Below the pieces are notes generated by a model. It did no database searches. It was not told where the DNA came from and saw only the letters and a program-made list of their open reading frames with translations. Shown in pieces: positions 1-8,250 of a DNA stretch of 33,310 bases. A program made the translations under genes and the position numbers. Origin of the DNA: an uncultured Spirochaetia bacterium. Lineage in GTDB: Bacteria; Spirochaetota; Brachyspiria; Brachyspirales; Brachyspiraceae. The number at the start of each line of letters is the position of its first letter. The stretch's first letter is position 1. The stretch lies in the NCBI GenBank assembly GCA_947038115.1, contig CAMQVF010000013.1, positions 1 to 33,310 of the forward strand, given 5' to 3'.

Positions 1-195
1 CATTATTTTCTATTAGAACGAAGATTTTCTGTATGGATTAGTATAGCCTATCCACTTTTTATATTGTATATAGGTTCAAGCCAAACATTTACTATATATA
101 GCAAGGATACTAATGGTATTATATCGGCATTTGATATTTATTCATTGATTTTATTTTTTTTCTTGATTTTAATAACTTATAAAAAACTTAAATAA
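1..195 (+). CDS. C-terminal fragment of a membrane protein (cut by window start)
   Basis: An open frame runs from base 1 to a TAA at 193-195 and encodes 64 residues; the start lies outside the window. The fragment is very hydrophobic. One membrane segment lies near residues 12-25, then a short polar loop with SSQTFTIYSKDTNG, then a second strongly hydrophobic segment (about residues 45-59, rich in Leu, Ile and Phe), ending in a short basic tail TYKKLK. This is typical of the last two helices of a polytopic inner-membrane protein with a cytoplasmic C terminus. The family cannot be told from this piece. Confidence 0.6.
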   Translation, partial: HYFLLERRFSVWISIAYPLFILYIGSSQTFTIYSKDTNGIISAFDIYSLILFFFLILITYKKLK

Positions 196-278
196 TAACG
201 AACCGCATAAAAGTGATATTCAAGTGAATGATAAAAAACTTACACTCGTATTAAATCTAAAGTAATAGTTATTAAATA

Positions 279-1160
279 ATGAAAAAATATGACAAATTAG
301 AATTCAAAAACTATATTAAAACACTGCCTAAATCATTCCTTCGAATGAGAAAACTTGTGAAGCAAACAAATACTTTTCTCGTTAGCAGTTTAACTGCACC
401 TGATGCTTTTGATAAAAAGGCGATGCAAGAAAATTATACCATTCTTAGAACATTTATAAGCGTCATAAAAACTACTCTTTCGATATTCAAAAGTCATAAT
501 AAAAATAGTCCAAATAAAAATATTAACATCAGAGATTTAGAAGAAGAAGAGGCTCATTATAAAGTATACAGAGCTCTCGATTATCATTTTAAAAGCGATA
601 GAGAAAAAGCACTTGAGCCCGATTTTTATATCGAAGATGACTGGCTTCGTGAATGCATTGAAAAAGATTATGATAAAATTATCGAATATCGAAATCACAA
701 AGAAATTACTAACCCCACATTTTATTTTTATGAATTTGCCAATGTGCTTGAATGCTCGAATGGTGCGATTATGCGTCAGGTTAATATGGAAAATATTCCT
801 GATGAAATTGAATGCCGAGAATTTGCACACCCCGATGAGTGTTCAAAATGTGAGAGGAACAACCGATGCTTTAATGATGTTGACGGCTATGATAAAACAT
901 TTGTAGTTGTGAAAGATTTTGACGAGGAGTGGTTTTTAATCAATGGCAATTTAGTTACAATGGAAGAGACAAATAAAATTCCTAAAGAATACGATATTTA
1001 TCAAGCTAGTGAGTTTGCTGAAGAAGTTGAAACGAAAATTGAATATTCAAAAAATGATAATAATAATATTACTAGAAATAATATAAAGTCAGAGTGGTGG
1101 GCTTATTATGCAGCCTCCGTTTTAGATAAAAATAAACCAGATATAAAAGATTCATCTTAG
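279..1160 (+). CDS. hypothetical protein with a four-cysteine cluster
   Basis: A 293-residue protein that I do not recognise. There is no signal peptide or membrane segment, so it is probably cytoplasmic. The N-terminal third is basic and helical, and the middle and C terminus are strongly acidic. Around residues 180-200 there is a cysteine cluster (ECREF, then DECSKCERNNRC) with the spacing of a small metal-binding knuckle; an isolated Cys-Asn pair lies about 25 residues upstream. The C terminus has an aromatic WWAYYAAS patch. No convincing Shine-Dalgarno sequence precedes the ATG at 279, so a start further in (for example the Met at residue 23) is possible. It has no obvious functional link to the next operon, which has its own promoter. 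Reality as a gene is likely because of its length and protein-like composition; function unknown. Confidence 0.7.
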   Translation: MKKYDKLEFKNYIKTLPKSFLRMRKLVKQTNTFLVSSLTAPDAFDKKAMQENYTILRTFISVIKTTLSIFKSHNKNSPNKNINIRDLEEEEAHYKVYRALDYHFKSDREKALEPDFYIEDDWLRECIEKDYDKIIEYRNHKEITNPTFYFYEFANVLECSNGAIMRQVNMENIPDEIECREFAHPDECSKCERNNRCFNDVDGYDKTFVVVKDFDEEWFLINGNLVTMEETNKIPKEYDIYQASEFAEEVETKIEYSKNDNNNITRNNIKSEWWAYYAASVLDKNKPDIKDSS

Positions 1161-1210
1161 AAAAAAACTTAATCAAAATTATTAATTATATATAGTCAAT
1201 TATTTTAATA

Positions 1211-1239
1211 TTGACATACAACTATTTATAGTATATTCT
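1211..1239 (+). promoter_or_regulatory. sigma70-type promoter of the pdxY/racemase/nhaC/iadA operon
   Basis: A perfect TTGACA at 1211-1216 is followed by TATATT at 1232-1237 (15-base spacer), or TATTCT at 1234-1239 (17 bases). A near-palindrome ACTATTTATAGT lies between the two boxes and could be an operator. The box lies 36-64 bases upstream of the first ATG of the operon. Confidence 0.6.
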
Positions 1240-1274
1240 TTAAGTGTTTTAATAAACATTTGGAGAGTTATCTT

Positions 1275-2105
1275 ATGAAAACGAAATGTAGCAATAAAAA
1301 AGATTTGAATGTTATAGTAATGAATGACATGTGTTCTTATGGCAAAGTTTCACTCACCGTAAATATACCTGTGCTTTCTGCTTTTTCAGTTAAAGTTTCA
1401 CCACTTCCAACTGTATTGCTTTCAAATCATACTCAGTTTTCTTCGTTTTGTGCTTTTGATATGACTGAATATTTATTCCCGATTGTCGAAGAGCTTAAAA
1501 AAAGAAATGCTGTTTTCAATGCATTTTATATAGGTTGGCTTGGCAAAGTTTCGCAAGTCGATTTAGCTGTAAGTATTATAAAAGATTTTAATATTCCTTT
1601 GACAATTGTAGACCCGATTTTGGGTGATAATGAAAAATTATATTCGTCTATTACAGATGAACAAGTGTCTAATATGAAAAAACTTATTAAGCATGCCGAT
1701 ATAATTGTCCCAAATACTACAGAGTTTTCAGCGCTTTTAGGTTTGCCAATCGATAAAAAACCTAGTATCGAGACTATAAAAGAAAATATTGAAACATTGC
1801 GTGAATACGGCCCGAAAAATATCGTGGTTACTAGCGTCGAAGAAGGGGACAATGTAGGCACTTTATGTTACTGTGAAGACGGCAGTATTTTTACTCATTT
1901 GCTACCTAAATTGCCTATTCATACACCGGGCACAGGTGATGCTTTTGGTTCTTCGCTTTTAGGTTATTTACTTACAGGGGATAATCTTGAGACGGCAACT
2001 AAAAAGGCGACTAATTTTCTTCATGAGGCGGTGTCTAAAGTTTGTGAAAGTGATTTTGATAGATCGTTTGGAATTCCTATAGAAAATTATTTGCATTTGC
2101 TTTAG
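1275..2105 (+). CDS. pdxY: pyridoxal/pyridoxamine kinase (PdxY/PdxK family)
   Basis: A 276-residue ribokinase-fold B6-vitamer kinase that phosphorylates pyridoxal, pyridoxamine or pyridoxine with ATP to feed PLP synthesis in the cytoplasm. The N-terminal NDMCSYGKVSL, the TVLLSNHTQF segment and the C-terminal GTGDAFGS anion-hole motif, with the catalytic Asp at residue 222, match the pyridoxal kinase branch. The start was set at ATG 1275 because TGGAGAG at 1261-1267 sits 7 bases before it; an in-frame TTG at 1260 would overlap that ribosome site and is rejected. It is the first gene of an operon and the next gene begins 16 bases downstream. The adjacent racemase family does not need PLP, so the link may be with PLP enzymes elsewhere. 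PdxY versus PdxK substrate preference cannot be decided. Confidence 0.88.
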   Translation: MKTKCSNKKDLNVIVMNDMCSYGKVSLTVNIPVLSAFSVKVSPLPTVLLSNHTQFSSFCAFDMTEYLFPIVEELKKRNAVFNAFYIGWLGKVSQVDLAVSIIKDFNIPLTIVDPILGDNEKLYSSITDEQVSNMKKLIKHADIIVPNTTEFSALLGLPIDKKPSIETIKENIETLREYGPKNIVVTSVEEGDNVGTLCYCEDGSIFTHLLPKLPIHTPGTGDAFGSSLLGYLLTGDNLETATKKATNFLHEAVSKVCESDFDRSFGIPIENYLHLL

Positions 2106-2121
2106 AATAAAAGAATTATTT

Positions 2122-2799
2122 ATGAAAACAATAGGAATTATAGGCGGTATGGGTCCGCTTGCCACAGTCGATTTATTTAATAAAATTGTAAATATGACTG
2201 AAGTTAAAAAAGAAAGTGATCATATTCATATACTTATAGATAATAACCCGCATATTCCTGATAGAACTGCTTTTATTATGGGAACGGGTGAGAGTCCTCA
2301 AAGCGAGTTGAATGCGGCAGCTAAAAGACTTGAAAAAGCTGGTGCGGATTTTCTTATTATGGCTTGTAACACGGCGCATTATTTCGCGAGTGGAATTAAA
2401 AAAGAAATAAATATACCGTTTTTGAGTATGATTGAAGCGACGGCTAAAACACTTGAGAATGTAAAAAAAGTCGGTTTGCTTGCGACAAAGGGCACTTATG
2501 AGGGGAGAGTTTATTCTAATATTTTTGACGAATATGGAATAGAAATTATAAACCCTAGTGAAGAGATAAAAACTAAATCGATGGAAATGATTTACGCTCT
2601 TAAGTCAGGAATTGAAGCATTTGATGAAAATAAGCTTGATTTTATAATTAAATATTTTGAAGACAATGGTGCAAGTAAAATTATACTTGGCTGCACCGAG
2701 CTTCCTATAATATTTAAGAATTATGAACATCGAGAGAAAATTATAGATCCAACAAATATACTAGCTAATTCAGCTATAAAATATGCCAAAGAATTATAG
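2122..2799 (+). CDS. aspartate/glutamate racemase family protein (probable aspartate racemase)
   Basis: A 225-residue cofactor-independent amino-acid racemase that interconverts L- and D-aspartate (or a related acidic amino acid) in the cytoplasm. It shows the family hallmarks: N-terminal GIIGGMGPLAT, the first catalytic cysteine in MACNTAH (Cys82), and the second in GCTELP (Cys191). Both cysteines are present, so an active two-base enzyme is expected. Length fits the family (225-240). The GGMGPLAT start is typical of aspartate racemase rather than glutamate racemase MurI. It lies between pdxY and nhaC in the same operon, with a downstream isoaspartyl dipeptidase that would release aspartate, so an aspartate substrate is the natural inference. 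D-aspartate could serve in peptidoglycan cross-bridges or be a catabolic intermediate. Confidence 0.88.
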   Translation: MKTIGIIGGMGPLATVDLFNKIVNMTEVKKESDHIHILIDNNPHIPDRTAFIMGTGESPQSELNAAAKRLEKAGADFLIMACNTAHYFASGIKKEINIPFLSMIEATAKTLENVKKVGLLATKGTYEGRVYSNIFDEYGIEIINPSEEIKTKSMEMIYALKSGIEAFDENKLDFIIKYFEDNGASKIILGCTELPIIFKNYEHREKIIDPTNILANSAIKYAKEL

Positions 2800-2844
2800 A
2801 TTTTAATATTTATAACTCTTTAAAAAAACTATTCAGGAGATTGC

Positions 2845-4287
2845 GTGAAGAAGAAACCATCATTATTAATTTCAGTTATACCAATACTTTTTATGTTGTT
2901 ATCGTTAACAGTAGGTTATGGTGTATATAAACTTAGGACAGAGCCTATTTTATTATTATCAGCATTTGTAGCAGCGATTATCGCTATTAAATTGGGATAT
3001 AATTGGTTGGAGATGCAAGGGGCTATAATTGAGAAAATATCTAGAGCATTGCCAGCGACTTTAGTTTTATGGAGTGTCGGCTTACTTATAGGTTCTTGGA
3101 TGTTTTCAGGAACAGTTCCTATGATTATCTATTATGGGGTTCAAATTATAAGCCCTAAATATTTATTTGTTACAACATTTCTTATTGCAGCACTTGTTTC
3201 TACAGTAACAGGAACTTCTTGGGGTTCAATCGGAACTATAGGTGTCGCGATGATAGGTATTGCTGGGGGGCTTGGAGCTTCTCTGCCTGCAACGGCTGGT
3301 GCTATTGTTGGTGGGGCATACTTTGGCGATAAAATTTCACCATTGTCTGACACAACAAACCTTGCTCCAATTGCTGCTGGTAGTAATTTATACGAACATA
3401 TTAGACATATGCTTTATACTACAATTCCTGCGGCTCTGCTTTCTATAGTTATATATTTAGTTTTTGGCTTGATGAATAATAAAGTTACAACATCGCCAGA
3501 GCATATTGGTACTTTGCTTGACCATATTGACTCTATGTTTAATAAAAATATATTGCTAATTTTACCAGTTATTCTCATTATATTAGGTTCTGTTTTGAAA
3601 TTTCCAGCACTTCCTACAATGCTTGGTGTGAGCTTTTTTTCGATAGCACTTGGAGTTTTTATTCAAGGCTTCTCATGGCAAAACGGCTTTTCATCTTTAA
3701 TCACTGGTTTTAATATTAATATGACAGGTTATAGTGGCGAGGTTTCAAACGACATTATTAAACTTATAAATAGAGGTGGTGTTGGCTCGGTTACTCAGAC
3801 TACTGTTTTAATATTTTGTGCCATGGGCTTTGCAGGAATTATGAGTGTTACAGGCATGCTCGATACAGTTTTAAACGCCATTCTTTCTAGAGTGAAATCG
3901 AGAGCAGGTATTATTTTATCTACAATATTTTCATGTCTTACAATGGCAGTGGTTACAGGTAGTTCATACTTGACAATACTTATCCCTGGTGAAATGTTTA
4001 AGAACACTTATATTAAAAGAGGGCTTCATCCTAAAAACTTATCGAGAACATTGGAAGACTCAGGTACTGTTGTTGTGCCATTAGTTCCATGGTCTGCGGC
4101 TGGTGCTTATGTGTTTTCAACTTTAGGTGTGTCAGCATTCGATTATTTTGGATGGGCAATTCTAAATTGGTCGGGTATTATATTTGCGATTATTTTAGCT
4201 ATCACAGGTTTTGGTGTTACTAAATTAAGCAAAGAAGAACAAGCTCAGTATATGAAAGATTTTGATATAGAAGAGGAGAAAAAATAA
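2845..4287 (+). CDS. nhaC: NhaC-family Na+/H+ antiporter-like transporter
   Basis: A 480-residue polytopic inner-membrane protein with about 11-12 hydrophobic helices. Motifs of the NhaC family are present: the GTSWGSIGTIGVA helix and GGAYFGDKISPLSDTTNLAP, plus LIPGEMFKNTY and LEDSGTVVVPLVPWSAAG in the second half. NhaC proteins exchange Na+ for H+; relatives such as MleN also move organic acids. The start is GTG at 2845, preceded by AGGAGA at 2835-2840. The gene is followed after two bases by iadA, so the pair is almost certainly co-translated. Because it sits between an aspartate racemase and an isoaspartyl dipeptidase, it may be the uptake carrier for the substrate or a Na+-cycling partner; that part is inference. 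Confidence 0.88.
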   Translation: MKKKPSLLISVIPILFMLLSLTVGYGVYKLRTEPILLLSAFVAAIIAIKLGYNWLEMQGAIIEKISRALPATLVLWSVGLLIGSWMFSGTVPMIIYYGVQIISPKYLFVTTFLIAALVSTVTGTSWGSIGTIGVAMIGIAGGLGASLPATAGAIVGGAYFGDKISPLSDTTNLAPIAAGSNLYEHIRHMLYTTIPAALLSIVIYLVFGLMNNKVTTSPEHIGTLLDHIDSMFNKNILLILPVILIILGSVLKFPALPTMLGVSFFSIALGVFIQGFSWQNGFSSLITGFNINMTGYSGEVSNDIIKLINRGGVGSVTQTTVLIFCAMGFAGIMSVTGMLDTVLNAILSRVKSRAGIILSTIFSCLTMAVVTGSSYLTILIPGEMFKNTYIKRGLHPKNLSRTLEDSGTVVVPLVPWSAAGAYVFSTLGVSAFDYFGWAILNWSGIIFAIILAITGFGVTKLSKEEQAQYMKDFDIEEEKK

Positions 4288-4289
4288 TT

Positions 4290-5432
4290 ATGTTTACTTT
4301 AATAAAAAATATTGACGTTTATACACCTGAGAGTATTGGTATTAACGATATTCTTATTTGTGGCGAAAAAATTGTAGAGATTGGTAAAGATTTAAATTAT
4401 AATCTTAAAAATGTTTATGTTATAGATGGAACTGGTAAATCTGCGGTTCCAGGTATTATCGATCAACATGTTCATGTTCTTGGTGGAGGTGGCGAGGGTG
4501 GATACAGAACTCGTGTGCCTGAAGTTAAAATTTCTGACCTCATAAATGCTGGAATAACAACAGTTGTAGGGCTTCTGGGTACTGATTGTGTAACAAGAAA
4601 TATGGACTCATTAGTTGCTAAAACTAAAGCTTTAAAAGAATATGGGCTTAATGCTTATTGTCTCACTGGTGGATATGAGCATCCATCGCCTACGGTTACT
4701 GGTAGTCTAAAAAAAGATATCGTTATGATTGAAGAGATTATCGGCGTAAAACTTGCTTTGTCAGACCATCGTTCATCTGCTGTAACAATTGAAGAGCTTT
4801 CTCGCATTGCTTTAGAGGCTCGAGTTGGCGGAATGTTGTCAGGAAAAGCGGGCTATTTGAAACTTCATTTGGGAGATGCACCTGCTGCTTTAGATTTTGT
4901 CATTGAAATAGTGAAAAAAAATGAAGTGCCTATCAAAGTATTTCGTCCAACACATGTCGGTAGAAAAAAAGAATTATTTTATCAGGCTGTTGAGTTTAAC
5001 AAAATGGGTGGATATATCGACATTACTGCTATGAGTGTTGATCCTTTAAGCCTTACTGAAATGGTTAATTATATTAAAAAAAATGGTGGAGATTTGTCGA
5101 AAGTTACTTTTACATCAGACGGCAATGGTTCTTGGTCAACTTATGACTCTGATGGCAAGCTTTTAGAAATTGGGGCAGCTTCTTGTAGTGGCGGATTTAA
5201 AGGCTTTTTAAGTCTTGTAAAAGAGGGGATGTCTATATCAGAGGCTATTACTTTTGTTAGTTGCAATGTTGCTAATGCTTTGAGTATTGAAAAAACTATT
5301 GGGTATTTGAAAGAAAATTATTCGGCTGATATTCTTGTTTTAGATAAATCACTTGAAATTGATGCTGTAATATCACGTGGTAATTTGATGATGGAAAACA
5401 AGACCATGACTTTTAAAGGTTTTTTTGAATAA
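4290..5432 (+). CDS. iadA: isoaspartyl dipeptidase (beta-aspartyl peptidase)
   Basis: A 380-residue binuclear-zinc amidohydrolase that cleaves L-isoaspartyl dipeptides, releasing aspartate from damaged proteins or diet peptides. All residues of the E. coli IadA active site known to me recur at a constant offset of 8: His60 and His62 (DQHVH), Lys154 (the carboxylated lysine, GVKLALSDH), His193 (LHLGD), His222 (RPTHVGR) and Asp277 (FTSDGNG). The substrate residues Glu69, Tyr129, Arg161, Arg225 and Ser281 are also kept. It is therefore expected to be active. ATG at 4290 is preceded by GAGGAG at 4273-4278. It is the last gene of the operon; no clear hairpin terminator follows. Confidence 0.95.
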   Translation: MFTLIKNIDVYTPESIGINDILICGEKIVEIGKDLNYNLKNVYVIDGTGKSAVPGIIDQHVHVLGGGGEGGYRTRVPEVKISDLINAGITTVVGLLGTDCVTRNMDSLVAKTKALKEYGLNAYCLTGGYEHPSPTVTGSLKKDIVMIEEIIGVKLALSDHRSSAVTIEELSRIALEARVGGMLSGKAGYLKLHLGDAPAALDFVIEIVKKNEVPIKVFRPTHVGRKKELFYQAVEFNKMGGYIDITAMSVDPLSLTEMVNYIKKNGGDLSKVTFTSDGNGSWSTYDSDGKLLEIGAASCSGGFKGFLSLVKEGMSISEAITFVSCNVANALSIEKTIGYLKENYSADILVLDKSLEIDAVISRGNLMMENKTMTFKGFFE

Positions 5433-5453
5433 GCTTTAATTAATTTATATATC
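5425..5453 (+). promoter_or_regulatory. possible promoter for the 5500 membrane-protein gene
   Basis: TTGAAT at 5425-5430 and TATATC at 5448-5453 have a 17-base spacer. The -35 overlaps the last codons of iadA. In DNA this AT-rich such a pairing can be chance, so confidence is low. Confidence 0.3.
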
Positions 5454-5499
5454 TCTAATATATTTTTGTGTGTGGAAATAAGAAAAAGGTGAGTGTAGT

Positions 5500-7374
5500 A
5501 TGTCTTTGTTTTTTACATTTTTTTCAATTTGTTTTATTGTTTTATTTGTTGTTTTAATAAAAGATAAAAAGAAAATAATATCGATACCAGAGCATGTAAG
5601 TAATAAATACAAAATTATTTTATTTATATTTACTTCTATTCTTGTTTCTTATGCACAAGTTTTTATAGTCAATTTTCAATTTCCATATGTTGGCCATGAT
5701 GTATATCTTGTAGAATTGCGTAGTATTAGTACTCTTATATATGCAATTAAAAATGGTATATTTGCTACAGAATGGGCGACACCTTTGTCAGGCAGTGGAA
5801 TTTTGGTGTATGCTAATCCACAGTATCATCAATATTCAATTTTCTACTTTTTGAATTTTTTAATGCCTTTTTGGGATGCATATCTGCTTGTTATATTTCT
5901 TTTCTCATTAATAGGTTTTATTTCTGTTTACTTTATATTTAGAGATATATTTAATTATGATTACGGAATCTCACTTACTGGTGCTTGTTTTTTTTCTTGC
6001 ACAGGTTATTATGTTTTTCACCTCATGGTTGGGCATTGGGCTTTTGCATATCACCCGCTTACTGCATTTATTGTATGGGCTTTTTTCTCGCCTAGATTTA
6101 AATTTATTCCAAGGCTACTTCTTACTTCTTTAGCTTTTTCTATAATGCTATTTGGTGGGGCAATTCAGACAATTTTTTTCTATACTTGTTTCACACTTTT
6201 AGGTTGTGCGGCATTGTTATTTAAACCGAACAAAGATTTTTTTATTCGTTGTGTAACTATTTTATTATCTACGTGTTTAGCTTTTATTTTGTCATTTTCT
6301 AAAATATTGCCATCTTTTATGCTGGCGGTGAGAATAAATAGAGGGGAACAAGTGCTTTCAGATGTTCCTTTTTGGTCGATATTTGACAATCTTTATTATG
6401 CATTTTTAGTATCTACATTATCTTTTTTTGAAAAACTACTTGTACTTAAAAAATTTTTTAAGATATCATATCCTGTTTTATGGGAGCGAGATATATCATT
6501 CCCATTTATTTTGATAGTAGCTACTATTATTATAGCAATAATGTATAAAAAAGAAATAAAAAATACTTTTAATTCTTTTTGGCAAAAAGATAAATTTAAG
6601 GTTATATTATTTTCTTTATTTATTTTGCTTTATGTAGACATGTTCTATGATAAAGGGCTTACACATAAAATGTTTCCCATATTAAATAATATAAACCTAA
6701 CTTTGAGGCTTGCAAGTAGTTTAATTCTACCAACTTTGTTTATATTTATTTTTCTACTTAAAAATTTTGTTTTAGCCAAGAAAAATAGAGTTTTATTTTT
6801 AATAGCTATTAATGTTTTTACTATTATGTTTTTTGTTTATAGACATGTTGATATTTTTATAGCGAATAAAAAGGATTATGTCAATATGTCTCATACTATT
6901 GAAGATTATAGAGATGTTTGGAATAATATAAATAATAATTATGATAAATATAATGTCGCTGATATTTCAACTAAAGGTGACACAGGTGTACTAAAACAGT
7001 TTTCAAATTCTAATACATACAATTTAATTTCATCACGATATCCTTATGAACCAATTTATGGTTATGAACTTCAAACATTTAAAGCGAAAGAGCTTGGTAG
7101 TCCTAAAAAAATAGTTAATGGCGAGTATAATTTTACTCATCCTAATAGTTTATTATTTTTTGATGCTGACTATCCTCAATTTTCTGGTTTTACTTTAGAT
7201 CAAGAGGATGATTTGGATAAGTTTTTGAATTTTGAAAAAGTGGATTGGAAGTTGCCAAAAATATTTTCTATAGCCAATAAAATTACAATTATAAGTCATC
7301 TTTTGGTTTTTGCTTCTTTATTTACATATATTATTTTCTACTTTATTAAATTAAATAGAAAGCAGAATAAATAA
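5500..7374 (+). CDS. large polytopic membrane protein, probably GT-C/YfhO-like
   Basis: A 624-residue inner-membrane protein with around 12 hydrophobic segments spread over residues 1-450, a polar domain at about residues 455-590 with many Asn, Tyr and Asp residues, and a final membrane helix near 595-615 ending in a basic tail (KLNRKQNK). The long loop after the second helix holds acidic and aromatic residues (GHDVYLVELRS, then LSGSGILVYANPQYHQYS). That resembles the first periplasmic loop of GT-C glycosyltransferases and YfhO-type proteins, where an early acidic residue is catalytic. From this I infer lipid-linked sugar transfer in the envelope, but no family signature is decisive. The ATG is preceded by AAGGTGAG at 5485-5492. 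It stands alone between two promoter-led operons. Confidence 0.75.
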   Translation: MSLFFTFFSICFIVLFVVLIKDKKKIISIPEHVSNKYKIILFIFTSILVSYAQVFIVNFQFPYVGHDVYLVELRSISTLIYAIKNGIFATEWATPLSGSGILVYANPQYHQYSIFYFLNFLMPFWDAYLLVIFLFSLIGFISVYFIFRDIFNYDYGISLTGACFFSCTGYYVFHLMVGHWAFAYHPLTAFIVWAFFSPRFKFIPRLLLTSLAFSIMLFGGAIQTIFFYTCFTLLGCAALLFKPNKDFFIRCVTILLSTCLAFILSFSKILPSFMLAVRINRGEQVLSDVPFWSIFDNLYYAFLVSTLSFFEKLLVLKKFFKISYPVLWERDISFPFILIVATIIIAIMYKKEIKNTFNSFWQKDKFKVILFSLFILLYVDMFYDKGLTHKMFPILNNINLTLRLASSLILPTLFIFIFLLKNFVLAKKNRVLFLIAINVFTIMFFVYRHVDIFIANKKDYVNMSHTIEDYRDVWNNINNNYDKYNVADISTKGDTGVLKQFSNSNTYNLISSRYPYEPIYGYELQTFKAKELGSPKKIVNGEYNFTHPNSLLFFDADYPQFSGFTLDQEDDLDKFLNFEKVDWKLPKIFSIANKITIISHLLVFASLFTYIIFYFIKLNRKQNK

Positions 7375-7394
7375 ATTGTTAGATGTTTTACTTG

Positions 7395-7423
7395 TTGACA
7401 AAAAATAGGTTTGGATTTATAGT
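7395..7423 (+). promoter_or_regulatory. strong sigma70-type promoter of the envelope gene cluster
   Basis: A perfect -35 TTGACA (7395-7400) and a -10 TATAGT (7418-7423) are separated by exactly 17 bases, 31 bases upstream of the YtxH-gene ATG. This is one of the best promoters in the window. Confidence 0.75.
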
Positions 7424-7453
7424 TAGTAAAATATTTCGAGATGGAGACTTAAA

Positions 7454-7726
7454 ATGAGAGATAAATGCGGCATATTGCCTTTTTTACTTGGTATCGCAGG
7501 TGGTGTAGTTTTAGGGCTTCTTGTAGCTCCAAAATCTGGCGAAGAAACTAGAGAAGAATTAAAAGATCGCTTAGATCTAGTCAAAGGAAAAGTTGGCGAC
7601 ATCTACACTAAAGGGCTTGAAAAAAAAGAAGAATTAATTTCTCGGGGTGAAGAGTTCATTGCCAAAGGTGAAGAGCTTATATCTAAGGGAAAAAAGAAAG
7701 CTCAAGACATTTCTGAAGACAAATAG
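7454..7726 (+). CDS. YtxH domain protein
   Basis: A 90-residue protein with one N-terminal glycine-rich membrane helix (about residues 8-26, FLLGIAGGVVLGLLVAPKSG) and the following GEETREELKDRL, which is the hallmark of the YtxH/gas-vesicle-like family. The rest is a charged helical tail that contains a short internal repeat built on GEE(F/L)I(A/S)KG. Family members are small membrane-anchored proteins, often stress-induced, with no defined biochemistry. It is the first gene after the TTGACA promoter and is followed after 20 bases by another one-helix membrane protein, the frequent YtxH/DUF948 pairing. The start is supported by ATGGAG at 7441-7446. Confidence 0.85.
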   Translation: MRDKCGILPFLLGIAGGVVLGLLVAPKSGEETREELKDRLDLVKGKVGDIYTKGLEKKEELISRGEEFIAKGEELISKGKKKAQDISEDK

Positions 7727-7746
7727 TTTAATATAAGTAGTATTTT

Positions 7747-8229
7747 ATGGAAAACTTTACAATTCAAATCAATATTATAGCTATATCTTTACTTTTTATA
7801 GCATTAGCTCTGGTGCTTGGAATTTTGCTGATATTATTTTTGGTAATAACTTTTTACTTTAAATTTGCAGCTAAGGCTTCTATCATTTTAGAAAATTTAG
7901 AGACGACTTCTTATAAAACCGCTGAAATGGCCAATCTTTTGTCAGACGAGGTTTATAAAGTCACCGATAGGCTTGACATTGTGCATTCGGCTTTTGATGA
8001 TGTTATTTCTAAATTCCTATATTTTTCTAATTTTATTAACGGTTTAAGAGTGCCTGCTTTTTTAAGATCGATTTTTTCTTTATTCACATCGAAAGATGAA
8101 GGTTATAATAAGGAAGAAACTATTTTGGATGAGCCTAAAACTCGTCAAACTAAAAATAAAACGACAAAACGTAGGGCTAAAAAAGTTGATTCTTTAGATA
8201 ATTATAAAGATAGTGATTTCGATTTTTAA
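7747..8229 (+). CDS. single-pass membrane protein, DUF948-like
   Basis: A 160-residue protein with an N-terminal membrane helix (about residues 10-38), then a helical segment with heptad-like character (ASIILENLETTSYKTAEMAN...VYKVTDRLDIVHSAFDDVI, about residues 44-90) and a very basic, then acidic, disordered tail (KTKRRAKK at about 139-146, DSDFDF at the end). This layout is that of the DUF948/YtxG type that usually accompanies YtxH proteins. A scaffold role at the inner membrane is plausible; no enzymatic motif is visible. It lies 20 bases after the YtxH gene and 21 bases before the SurA-like gene. Confidence 0.75.
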   Translation: MENFTIQINIIAISLLFIALALVLGILLILFLVITFYFKFAAKASIILENLETTSYKTAEMANLLSDEVYKVTDRLDIVHSAFDDVISKFLYFSNFINGLRVPAFLRSIFSLFTSKDEGYNKEETILDEPKTRQTKNKTTKRRAKKVDSLDNYKDSDFDF

Positions 8230-8250
8230 ATAAATAGGTTGATAAATAAT

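Noticed and set aside
1260-1274. TTG start at 1260 for the pyridoxal kinase
   Set aside because: It overlaps the Shine-Dalgarno sequence that serves the ATG at 1275 and adds five residues outside the family alignment.
8239-8250. TTG start at 8239 for the SurA-like protein
   Set aside because: It has no ribosome site of its own and only prepends four polar residues to a normal signal peptide beginning at ATG 8251.
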